NCBI GenBank assembly: GCA_004794785.1
Contig: SJOL01006425.1
Location: 1,083,097-1,147,096, forward strand
Length of the DNA stretch: 64,000 bases
Origin: Opisthorchis felineus
Lineage: Eukaryota > Platyhelminthes > Trematoda > Opisthorchiida > Opisthorchiidae
Direction of reading: 5' to 3'
Of the stretch, positions 27,801 to 35,200 are shown one piece after another; positions within the stretch are counted from its first letter, which is position 1; every line of letters begins with the position of its first letter. A program made the position numbers and the translations under genes. The notes under the pieces were generated by a model, which worked only from the letters and a program-made list of their open reading frames with translations, was not told the DNA's origin and ran no database searches.

Positions 27801-30800
27801 GCGAGAAGTATTCAATACTGATGGTGGACTGCGAGTTCGGTACTTGATGACTTGTGGCACGTCCGTTTGTCCTTGTCCTTATATGTGTCTGCATTCACTA
27901 GTTTTATGCGCAGCAATCATGCACAGTACCGGTGGATAAATCAAAGTCGATTTACTGAAGTAGGAACAAAACTAGTCAACAGCAGCGCGGTCAAAGAGAT
28001 TAGTCGGTCGAATGACGTTCACGGCTATACTGTGAGCATCAGTTAGGAGATGGGGTGATCGACACATCCGATTAACTTCTTGGCATGTATGTTTGCGCTT
28101 GTTATCCATTATCAACTTGAAAAAACATTTACTTTTTCCTTCGCATCAACTGCCAGGTGAAATCTAACGCGTTCCCTTAACTTCGGGGAGAGCGGTGAGC
28201 CACTCACTGGTTCCAAGGTGCCACTGAACAAGCAATATTATGGTATAACCTACCTAAAATGATTGGCCTTCCGATGTTGCTACATGCCGACAACCGTTTG
28301 GTTCTAAGTGAATTTCCCGAACGCACATGCTGCAAGGCTCTAGAGATTATCGTACCAAAAATCGGTACTCCACAGTACCGTTTTTTAATGGCAATGGACC
28401 GTATTTCCTGCGTGTAGTTTTTCAGCATTTTATGCTTGTAGCACCGCCGCAATCTTGTTCTAAGCGTCACCCCGCCTGACCTATGTAGAGCTAAATATAC
28501 CCCGCGGGACTGCTTTTCTTAACATGTATATGGCTCTTCGGCTATGTGGGTCCATGTTGAGCTATCCGGATTGCGCAGAGCTCCACACTGATAGTTGCAT
28601 CCAAGTAATTTCGCGTGCGACGAAGCACAACTTTGACGTTAGTCAGAGAACATTTAAACTCTTAATGTAGGTACTGCAGGAGAAACATATGTTCAATTTT
28701 AGCTCCCGGTCGTTTTAAGGAAGCGCTCAACACAGAAAGAAAACCCGAAAAATGACCTCAGTGGAATTAGGTGAACATACTGGTGGTGGACCGAGAACGA
28801 CTGGAAATCAAATCTGTGTTCACAAGTTATGTCTGTTGTTCTCTGCTCTTTCCTGGTAGTTGCTCGTACCTCGTCTCTAGTAATCTGGTAGGGCCTCGAA
28901 TTTAGTATATTTATACAGGTTATATGACAGCTTCCAACGACACGAATCCAGCATAGCCACCAACCATAGGCACTAAATGGAGCCAACCAGCACGACCGAA
29001 CCCCTAATCTTTCCAGCGTAACCAGGACGTGATGTGTTGTTCAGGTGAACAGCACTACTTATTTGGTGGTCGAAAATCAGGGTGACCATCCAATTTTGTC
29101 GCGGTCATTTTTTTTGTGTGTGTGGGGGGAATGATTGTCACATGCAGGTGTATTTCCGTTACACTTATTTGTCAGTGGCATTTTTGTATATCCTGAGAGT
29201 ATATTACGGAGGCCATGTTCGAAAGGTAACAGCGTCAACCCGTATCTTTGATTTAAAGTATTTCACAAGCAATTTTCCTGTCAGTGACGAAATGAAAACG
29301 GTCCACTGTTTGTGGTTCGCAGTCAGCCTCGTTTTTCCGTTCGCTACCCAGGCATGTGGTAGTGAGAACATCTAGACCCGCGCAATCCAAAAAGGAGAGC
29401 AATCCCATATTTCGGAGTTATTCTCCCCGACTATTGCACTAGTTGCCGACTTGATAATTTGTCTGTACTTCTTTATACGTATTCGTACCTAGCTCGTTGA
29501 TAGCAGCCAGGTACCATTCTCAATGTTTTGTTCCATACAGTTATCACGAGACATGAGATTTACTCAGGTCTCCTACCGTTACTCGGTGACTGACCAGAGC
29601 ATGAGCGCATACACAGCATACCGTGTTCTACTCGTGGACCTGAGTACATGTACGAAAATTTTAACTGATAACCAAGAGCTGTCACTAGTTAGTCGCCAGA
29701 AGCTTTCGGCAAGATGTTTTCACTGAAAGCCATTCACGGAACTGCAAATATCCAGTGCACTAAAAACGCAATGTGGTCAAATGGTCCCTCTTTAAGATGA
29801 GAACATCCAGAGACCAAAAATCGCTTGCACGAGAAACTGTGAAGTGGCTTTGGTCTTCTTGATCGTGACTGTTTACTGCATTATTCAATTAGTTCTGAGC
29901 ATTATGGATCCTTTTTAATTGCTCGATGCATAATTGATTCGTCCAAACGAACCGAGTGCGAACGGCATCGTCGATTCAACGGTGACGCTTGTCCGGATCG
30001 ATCTACTTCATCCTTGGTGTCGACATCTTCTGGAAGCTAAACCGGTGAATTTATACGAAGCTACAAATTCAGGGATGCTATCTTTACATTGTGCACATGG
30101 AACTAAAAGGATACTGTCATTTGCCGTCCTAGATTTCCTCTGACTGACGCTCACTGTCACCTATGCAATGTAGGCTGTTTGGGTGAACAGAGTTAATCAA
30201 AACGGGATAGGTGTGAGGCCATAGTTGTTCACTCCGAACCGGTGGAAAAGTGAATTAGACTTTTATGATTGTCTGATTTCCTTCAAGAAATGTTTTACTC
30301 AGCAAGGAGCACTGGGCACACAGGAAAGCCGTATGTGACTCATGCCGAATCAACAGCGCAACTCGCTGTTGCTCGACACGGATCGCATACAGATTTCCTG
30401 TTTGCTGAGTGCCCGTTACTAAGTAAGACTCACGACAGGTCTTGGTTGCCTAAACCACAGGGTGAGTATTAGGTTATACCCAGACAATGGTTGGACATCA
30501 TGGGTGAACAAAACAATGCAACCTAGACACCACCTACACAATTTGGCTTTTGGCTGAGCGTTTCCTCGTACTGTCCTCCTCAGAGATTGACGACGAAAGT
30601 TGGGATTGAAACAAACCGCTTTCTCGTACACCTCGTTGAAGCACCGTTTATGTTAGACAGAGGCCCAGCAATGGACTAGATCACTTACCGTTATCGCTGT
30701 TACAATACGTGCCGAGTCTCTCGCACTCTCCAACCCTTAGTAATTTGACCACCCTTTTTTATTCAGGAGGCTACAAGCATGTATTCAGAAGAGACGTTTT

Positions 30801-30943
30801 GTGATCCAAGTCTGTCACCAGCTGACAGTGTCACTCATTTGGCGCACCTGATTGACTTAGTGCTTCAACACCTACCTGCGCACGCGAGTCAATCATCAAT
30901 GGCCGAAGCACTACGAGATGCCATTTACGCAATGATTGACTGA
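676..30943 (+). CDS. RAB3GAP2: RAB3GAP2 homologue, C-terminal two thirds (13 exons, spliced)
   Basis: Non-catalytic subunit of the Rab3GAP heterodimer, which with RAB3GAP1 stimulates GTP hydrolysis by Rab3 and promotes nucleotide exchange on Rab18 at the ER (family knowledge). Exons: 676-869, 7737-8001, 9381-9478, 12134-12472, 12617-12965, 14170-14337, 15588-15694, 16575-16877, 18632-18700, 23134-23394, 23659-24012, 26224-26382, 30767-30943. All junctions are GT–AG and keep frame, giving 946 codons plus stop. As I recall the human protein, similarity is clear in three places: exon 7 (a hydrophobic segment ending W.NEPE, human W.K.PE), exon 8 (GLATLMWQ, human GIALMMW), and exon 12 ([14 protein letters not shown], human [14 protein letters not shown]). 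The C-terminus is also collinear. The N-terminal half (about 500 residues) is outside the window. It converges on GAPVD1. Confidence 0.85.
2920..3100 (-). repeat. tRNA-derived SINE copy 2
   Basis: Near full length. Shared terminal motif GGTGCCTAG (as + strand), the CCGAAGG-like segment and a decayed box B (GCGGTTCGAACG). Confidence 0.75.
3545..3660. repeat. Solitary arm of the foldback-like element
   Basis: TATCAGGTGGCTGTTGATCT, GTTCGCCGAGCTTGACAAT, TTGCAAACGTTTCG and CATCATCAGTGCGCAG run in the same order as the left arm at 24281. Confidence 0.75.
7440..7600. repeat. Repeat B, copy 2
   Basis: GGAGACTCGGCTGAATCTCT, GCTGCACAAAGGCCGCCTC and TCAGCAACCTTATGAGTA are all shared, with few changes, with the copy at 42.3 kb. 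Confidence 0.7.
7737..8001 (+). CDS. RAB3GAP2: RAB3GAP2 exon 2 in window
   Basis: The exon follows a 6.9-kb intron. The acceptor is CCGCACTCAG and the exon starts in phase 0 with [17 protein letters not shown] chose the donor ATCG|GTCAGT (phase 1) because the next exon starts with two bases. A second possible donor 17 bases later (GTACAG|GTTTTT, phase 0) would not join exon 3 in frame. Confidence 0.75.
9381..9478 (+). CDS. RAB3GAP2: RAB3GAP2 exon 3 in window
   Basis: The acceptor is TTCGCTTTAG and the donor is CTG|GTAAGT. Two other frames exist: one hits a stop and the other reads a glycine- and valine-rich peptide. The frame that joins its neighbours reads [20 protein letters not shown], a typical soluble helical sequence. 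The exon is 98 nt, phase 1 in and phase 0 out. Confidence 0.65.
9479..12133 (+). other. RAB3GAP2 intron, 2.65 kb
   Basis: Nothing recognised apart from short poly-G (near 11975) and AT-rich stretches. The 140-residue open frame at 9820-10242 has no visible family features. Confidence 0.5.
12134..12472 (+). CDS. RAB3GAP2: RAB3GAP2 exon 4 in window
   Basis: The acceptor is TTTCTCACTTAG and the donor is CGA|GTAAGT. The exon is 113 codons, phase 0 at both ends, rich in Leu, Tyr and Trp ([20 protein letters not shown] at the start). A less conserved loop ([10 protein letters not shown]) lies in the middle. Confidence 0.8.
12617..12965 (+). CDS. RAB3GAP2: RAB3GAP2 exon 5 in window
   Basis: The exon follows a 144-bp intron. 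The acceptor is CGTTTCAG. I chose the donor CGGG|GTGTGT, which ends in phase 1 as exon 6 requires. An in-frame alternative, GGGCGA|GTTTTG, would end in phase 0 and break the frame. The first half is a Ser/Thr/Pro- and acid-rich linker, followed by a helical part ([20 protein letters not shown]). Confidence 0.75.
14170..14337 (+). CDS. RAB3GAP2: RAB3GAP2 exon 6 in window
   Basis: The acceptor is TGCATCCAG and the donor is CCAG|GTGAGC. The exon is phase 1 at both ends. It encodes a helical segment ([20 protein letters not shown]) followed by a polar loop that leads into the conserved block of exon 7. Confidence 0.8.
14790..14960 (+). repeat. Second tRNA-like SINE family (D), copy 1
   Basis: TAGCTGAACGGTAGTG (box A like) and GGGCTCAAATCCC (box B like) about 35 bases apart, followed by GATTCGTGAGGTGCGAACTG, a segment that also occurs near 56010. 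Confidence 0.5.
15588..15694 (+). CDS. RAB3GAP2: RAB3GAP2 exon 7 in window
   Basis: The acceptor is TCTATTTCAG and the donor is GAG|GTAGGA. The peptide reads [20 protein letters not shown] and ends MWLNEPE. It lines up with the part of human RAB3GAP2 that I recall as F.CSLD.D.LHAHC.WE..VQWNK.PE, one of the two best family signatures here. A second TTTCAG, 11 bases downstream, would start in phase 0 and does not fit exon 6. Confidence 0.85.
15820..15990. repeat. Repeat B, copy 3 (diverged)
   Basis: GACACTCATTTGCATACCAA and CTCGTTTATGATGAGTACAC resemble parts of the other copies. Confidence 0.4.
16258..16440 (-). repeat. tRNA-derived SINE copy 3
   Basis: Near full length. It contains CTGTAACACCCTTTCGGTGC at one end and the reverse of box B (GATTCGAACCGCGG) at the other. 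Confidence 0.8.
16575..16877 (+). CDS. RAB3GAP2: RAB3GAP2 exon 8 in window
   Basis: The acceptor is GCTATTCTAG and the donor is CTG|GTAAGC. The exon is 101 codons, phase 0 at both ends. It contains [20 protein letters not shown], which matches the human block HIQHGIALMMWN. A nearby TTTCTAG at 16585-16591 would start in the wrong phase. The exon begins about 135 bp after a SINE copy. Confidence 0.85.
16878..18631 (+). other. RAB3GAP2 intron, 1.75 kb
   Basis: It contains a weak repeat B fragment (about 17565-17645). Open frames on both strands at 18040-18525 could be forced into the exon chain, but human homology runs straight from exon 8 to exon 9, so I treat them as intronic. Confidence 0.55.
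18632..18700 (+). CDS. RAB3GAP2: RAB3GAP2 exon 9 in window (short)
   Basis: A 69-nt exon with acceptor CCTTTTTTCAG and donor AAT|GTGAGT. Only one of the three frames is open. It reads [20 protein letters not shown] and matches the human region starting SPKDRL.RRDVGMSDTAM. Confidence 0.8.
19415..19560. repeat. Repeat B, copy 4 (diverged)
   Basis: CTCTCGCTTATAGTACTGTC, GAATGTGCCGCACCAAAGCC and CATAGGGTTGATGAAAAC correspond to successive parts of the 42.3-kb copy. Confidence 0.5.
20725..20960. repeat. Repeat B, copy 5
   Basis: Contains AAGGCTGCTGAAAGCTCTCC, CTATCTGATGAGTCCC and GAGAGATTCAGCTGAATCAC, a near-perfect 18-bp palindrome typical of the family. Confidence 0.6.
22435..22680. repeat. 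Repeat B, copy 6, including a perfect hairpin
   Basis: Starts with an inverted repeat (22451-22486 against 22500-22535), then AAGGTTGACGGAAACTCGGG, CCTACCTGATGAGCCC and GGTCGTGGGCTGTTGAAAAT, which is the reverse complement of the 42.48-kb segment. Confidence 0.75.
22451..22535. repeat. Perfect 36-bp inverted repeat with 13-base loop
   Basis: The left arm 22451-22486 is the exact reverse complement of 22500-22535. The loop is CTCGGGAGACGAA with minor end differences. It appears to be two head-to-head copies of the same end of repeat B. Confidence 0.9.
23134..23394 (+). CDS. RAB3GAP2: RAB3GAP2 exon 10 in window
   Basis: The exon follows a 4.4-kb intron. The acceptor is CTTCCTTAG and the donor is GTG|GTGAGT. 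It is 87 codons, phase 0 at both ends. The first half is acidic and charged ([20 protein letters not shown]), and the second half ([17 protein letters not shown]) resembles the human segment SIVELALEQK. Confidence 0.8.
23659..24012 (+). CDS. RAB3GAP2: RAB3GAP2 exon 11 in window
   Basis: The acceptor is TTTGTGTTTAG and the donor is CTG|GTAAGA. It is 118 codons, phase 0 at both ends. It contains [18 protein letters not shown] (human VRQQFLLKVVSAAVQ), and its tail [20 protein letters not shown] resembles the human helix [20 protein letters not shown]. Confidence 0.85.
24281..24797. repeat. Long imperfect inverted repeat (foldback-like element)
   Basis: The outer ends TTGATCAGGTG and CACCTGATCAA are complementary. 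The arms (about 24281-24525 and 24553-24797) stay complementary throughout, for example CTGTTCGCCGAGCTT with AAGCTCGGCGAACAG and TTGTGTTGCG with CGCAACACAA. Only about 27 bases are unpaired in the centre. No transposase is seen inside. Arm-like copies elsewhere show it is a repeat family. Confidence 0.85.
26224..26382 (+). CDS. RAB3GAP2: RAB3GAP2 exon 12 in window
   Basis: The acceptor is TTTATCTCAG and the donor is CCT|GTAAGT. It is 53 codons, phase 0. [20 protein letters not shown] matches human [20 protein letters not shown], the clearest family signature in the window. Confidence 0.9.
26383..30766 (+). other. RAB3GAP2 last intron, 4.4 kb
   Basis: It contains a repeat B copy (about 26700-26930), followed by a long unrecognised open frame (to 27474). 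No supported exon was found; open segments at 29934-30143 and 30269-30472 do not fit the phase-0 junction. Confidence 0.55.
26700..26930. repeat. Repeat B, copy 7
   Basis: CATAAACGAGAGATTCAGCT, AAGGTTGATGGAAACTCGTG, CTATGTGATGAGCCCC and CCGGTCGTGGGCTGTCGAAG occur in the same order as in copy 6. Confidence 0.7.
30767..30943 (+). CDS. RAB3GAP2: RAB3GAP2 terminal exon with stop
   Basis: The acceptor is TTTTTATTCAG, after a 4.4-kb intron. It encodes 58 residues and TGA at 30941-30943. [20 protein letters not shown] corresponds to human AKLVNKVIELLPEKHG, and the protein ends a few residues after the point where the human one does, so the C-terminus looks complete. Confidence 0.85.
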   Translation, partial: EATSMYSEETFCDPSLSPADSVTHLAHLIDLVLQHLPAHASQSSMAEALRDAIYAMID

Positions 30944-31817
30944 ATTCTCCATACTAGGTTTTTGCATTATTTTCTCTCTGCTGCAAACTTTCCCTCCTCA
31001 TCATCACTGTTTCCTGCTTGTATATTATTTTGAAGATTGTTCATAATGAAAATTTTCCGCCTGAACTAAACAACGACTTTCAGTGCTTTCCTAACTCCAT
31101 TTTGGCATTTGGTCTTCTGAAACGGTGAATTACGATAAATTTGCATGCAGTTATTTTTATGTCCAGAAGTGAAACTTTTCAGTTTTTGACTTAGAGCCAG
31201 GTAACAGCCTACTACTGTCAGTTCATGTAGGTAAAACGAGGTCACCGCTATTTATCTTGAAAGGTCGATCGGCTGTGGATGTAATGCGATTCAGTCAGGT
31301 CGCTCTAGTTTAGTCAGAAGCGATTAAGTCATGTATGGAATCGAACTGGAGTTTCCCGCCAGGAGCTCCTGTTTTCTCAAGCAGGCTTATTTACATCCAT
31401 AGCTGCGTCGCACGTCGTAGGAAGAATGAAGACTAGGATACTGCTACATTGTTCGGGCATAATAGTATGATCGGATCGTAGTCTCTTTGTCCTGAACTCG
31501 TACCTGATTCATCCTACTCAAATGGATGAGGTTTGTGAACCAGGTCCGACTTTGGGTTCAGTCCTTACTACCAGTCCGTGGCACAGTAATCCAGGGGCAG
31601 CTGGGCTAGGCCAAGGTTGTACTGTGTCGTGCCAAAATGTACGCCGAAGGGTGTACATGCTATTCCGTGGCAGCTCTCGCAACCAAAATATAACAGGACA
31701 AACGTCAAGGATATGTCAGTTTCCCCACAAAAATGCACTGCGCGAAGAAACGGTATAGCCCCAGTTGGAATGGATTAGATTCGCCACATCCGTTCCTATC
31801 GTCACATTTTCTGGTGT

Positions 31818-31823
31818 TTTAAT
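31818..31823 (-). terminator. Possible poly(A) signal of GAPVD1 (ATTAAA)
   Basis: ATTAAA on the - strand, about 235 nt downstream of the stop codon. It is the commonest variant of AATAAA, but six bases occur often by chance in AT-rich DNA. Confidence 0.3.
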
Positions 31824-31977
31824 CAGTGCAAGAGTAAATAATTACATTGGAACATATCGTACAAAGTTGCATTTACATAGGATCAAGGGGTAGAGAAACA
31901 GATCACAGTAAGTGGTTTTCGGTTATTATATCGTATCGCAGTAACTGCAAGAGTAGTGAGCAGCGGTAGAAAAAAGA

Positions 31978-31983
31978 AATAAA
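31978..31983 (+). terminator. Possible distal poly(A) signal of RAB3GAP2 (AATAAA)
   Basis: The canonical hexamer is on the + strand, about 1.03 kb after the RAB3GAP2 stop and 76 bp short of the GAPVD1 stop codon. Closer sites (for example GATAAA near 31133) are weaker. Confidence 0.25.
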
Positions 31984-32058
31984 ACGAAAACAGGTGTAGT
32001 CGATGGCGATGCTATGCACTGTGTGAAGCGTCTGTGGGGAATCGGATTGTTCGGCTGT

Positions 32059-32232
32059 TCACCCGGTGTGAGAGTGCGTATTGTCCTCGTCGAGTAACAC
32101 TGCGGACAGAAGACGTCGGACCTCGGCAACTGCAGCGCGGAACTGGCACCAGCTATACTGATCTCTTCCTTCCAAGTTGCTGCCAAAGGTCTCGATAAAC
32201 GCAATGTTGGTAAGCAGTCTCGGTGGATTGAC
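32059..32232 (-). CDS. GAPVD1: GAPVD1 terminal exon, VPS9 end and stop
   Basis: The acceptor is [32 protein letters not shown] and then [12 protein letters not shown] match human ANPPCLLSTVQYI and ESYWWMQFTAAV. The Tyr of QYSW is at the conserved catalytic-tyrosine place. The exon ends after a short polar tail with TGA at 32061-32059. Confidence 0.93.
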   Translation of the reverse strand, partial: VNPPRLLTNIAFIETFGSNLEGRDQYSWCQFRAAVAEVRRLLSAVLLDEDNTHSHTG

Positions 32233-35200
32233 CTGTTGAAGACAACAGAATGTACGATTAGTTATCATCGGTTCTTACTCATCCTTGAATGTCAACACAA
32301 AATGAAGCAATACTGCTTCACGAAAAAAAGGAAACGCCAACTAGGATAAAAGAATGCACCTTGCAGACAGTTCTAGTGATACTCTCCAAATCTGTGAGAC
32401 CAATCCACTATTTTGACAGGTTAGCAACAATTGGGTTCGTTAGTGGGCACACAAAATGGTTTGGAAAATCAAACCGCTATATGGGTTCGGTGGGATAACG
32501 TACCTGAATAATAACATAGATAAGCACAGGTAACAAATCGTCGGCGCTGGGAGGCGAATCGGGGGATACTAAGGCAAGTGTGGTAACAATCTGGTCGTTG
32601 ACACTCTTCAGGCATTGGAGCATTTCACTGGGAACCTGTAACGGAAGGAAAACTTAATTAGTCCCCATTGTTTTTTGGTAAGTCAAAAGTTCAGGTCTCC
32701 CAAAGTACTACACTTGATGGTTCATCAACAGTCATTAACCTGTCTTTCGATTGCGGCGCAACGTTGCTTGTCTTATACAAATGAAGATAGGCTGGTTCGA
32801 CTATGGTTCTTTCGTTGTAAGTTTTCCCTTTGGAAATAGCAGGACACTACTGTCTAGGAGTTCAAATGAAGCAGTGGATTTACTTCATACTGATCAACGT
32901 TCGTGGATCAGGAAACTGCTCGTTTGTAGGAGCATTCATCCAATGAGCATCCATACGAGAGCTACAGATAACGTTTGCAGGGCAAATGAGATTTGTTTTC
33001 CCTAAGTAATCAGTCTGCTTTATCCAGCAAGGCGGACAAATGGAAATGACGCCACTGGAAACACCCCGCTGACTGGATAGGTGGGGGGAATCCAAATCCG
33101 AATATTTTTGGTTGGTCAGACAGGAGACGAGTTTTGGATGACAAAGATTAGACTCACGTGCGACCGATCGAGCAGTCGTAGTTCCTCCTGAACCGAGTAG
33201 AACGGTTGAAGTATATGGAATCGTTCAGGAATCTGTAGGTCGTTTGCGGTAAACAAGTGACCCAAGCTGGCCAGCTCGCGATGCAACAGCCTAGGAGAAG
33301 GAGGACGGCAGAATCACTGGCAGGGGGTACTCGATTGAGGAAAATAACATGGAACACAGATGCTTTCCATGAAGTAGGCCAACTGTATATGAGAGGTGAT
33401 TAGGTAGTTTGTGTGTATCGTTGTTTGGGCGACACGGCTCAAGTGGTTAGAGCGCGAGTTTACTGACCGGAAGGTCTGCGGTTCGAACCTGACCTCTGCC
33501 TCTCGACTTCCCCTGTCTAGGCTTTGGCAACCCGGCAGTATCCCAGCCCTCGTGCTTCCTTTGGGTGGCATGGCAGCTAGGCACCGAAAGGGTGTTACAG
33601 CTGAACGATTGTACCGTTGTTTTCACCAATTTGCCAGAGATAGCCTGATAGGCAGATGTCAGTATCTGCAATTATTTGCAGCATAAATTAGTGCCGAAGA
33701 AGTTTCATCAACCTTAACAGTAGTGTTGTATTAATCAACTATTCCTACATTGTTTCATGTTTCCCACTTCGCTTCATCGCAGACCTTCGAACAACTATCC
33801 ATATGGTGGGGCTTCCTAGTGAATTCAGCACACGACTAACCAGGTCCACTTTTTCAACCCTATTTTACTGCGATCAGTGGCTGGGTGTTTCCAACCATGT
33901 GACCTGTGAAATCAGGCGTCCACTGAACAACCTTAGTCCAACCGCCCAAATTAAGGCGAAATTCAATGGAGACCTCGTGACGATGCGGTGTGTTGATGGC
34001 AGATGTCATGTGTACACGTAAGAAGGTTGTAATTAGACGTCGTTGCGGTCACCGAAGGTCTTGCTAAAGCACCCGCCTCATGTGCAACGTTACCTGTTCT
34101 CCATACCCTGTTGCCCTGTCAATCTCGTGACCCAATTCCTAGTTTATTGACATGAAGTTCCTGTGTAATCACGGCTAGCGGCTCATTATGAACGAGTGAC
34201 TTTCATGCCAGTGGCGGTGAGCTTCTTTCTGACCCCGTTTCGAGACCTGGATTAGACGGAGGATGTAGTTCTGATCTTTGATGCCGATTATGGAGCTTGA
34301 GATGAGTCGACACATCGCTAACTTCCATCCGTCGTTTCGGACTGACCTACTCTTCATGGCAATGCAAATTTATGGTGATTAGCCAGCCATTTCAAGCGCC
34401 CATTCCCACAATCGATGGAGCAGGACTCGAGGTAGTGGAGAGTAGCAGTAAAGTTCATATACTTGGGAAACCCCCGCACCACTGACGGTAATTTCGTTTA
34501 AATAGGTACCCATATCTGCAAAGCCCGTGCTACAACTGGCTATATGAACACAACTTCAGGGCCTGTAATCCTCAGGACAACACCAGAATTAAGTAGATCT
34601 GTTGAGGACATCCCATTGGGTTGGCTGAACAAATCCTGGGAGCCTACACTGAATGGCAGCTTCAAACTGGTTCTGTTCACCCAGAAGTGCTGAGTTAGCG
34701 GAATAACTGAGAGTGAGCATTAGTCAACTGACAAATCGTGGAATATACGCTGTTCTGGTATGCTTGGTTGAGCCGGTCATTCACATACTCCCAGCACAAC
34801 ATGCGTGACGTAATGATAACAACAGTGAGAATACCTATAGCGCGTCATACTCCTTAGGAGAGAGTTGATACACCGCGTAACCATGCTGCTTCAGAGTAAT
34901 GAAAATTTCGTTTGTGGAGAGTGGTTATGATCCTAACAACAAGGAATTTGATGTAATCAGGTAAGATGAATTAGGCCGGTCCAACTGGGATTTTACCGTT
35001 GCACTAGCAATCAATGTCATCCAGTACGGGCGAAGAGCTCATTCTCGATTCATTTTGGCAGACGGGAACAGAAGGTGAAACAATTCAATATCAGTAAGGT
35101 CCAAAAATTACCTCAGTATGAAACAACAGTCCTGGAAGCTAGCCGGAGCGTTCCAAATCTTTCCAGCTTTATTATGACCAATCCATCTTTCGTAGGTATT

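Larger units (their letters stand above)
30944..32058. other. Intergenic space between converging 3' ends
   Basis: It holds both 3' UTRs. No other gene is seen. On the - strand an ATTAAA at 31823-31818 lies about 235 nt after the GAPVD1 stop. On the + strand GATAAA lies near 31133, and a canonical AATAAA lies at 31978-31983. If the last one is used, the RAB3GAP2 transcript would run almost to the GAPVD1 stop and overlap its 3' UTR. Confidence 0.6.

Noticed and set aside
30269..30472. Possible extra RAB3GAP2 exon with a fair donor (CAG|GGTGAG or CAGG|GTGAGT)
   Set aside because: The phase does not fit between exons 12 and 13, which join in phase 0 and are already collinear with the human protein.
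33314..33686. Open frames on both strands around the SINE at 33.4 kb
   Set aside because: They are SINE translations, repeated at other copies (for example 2835-3086 and 16113-16394), and not genes.
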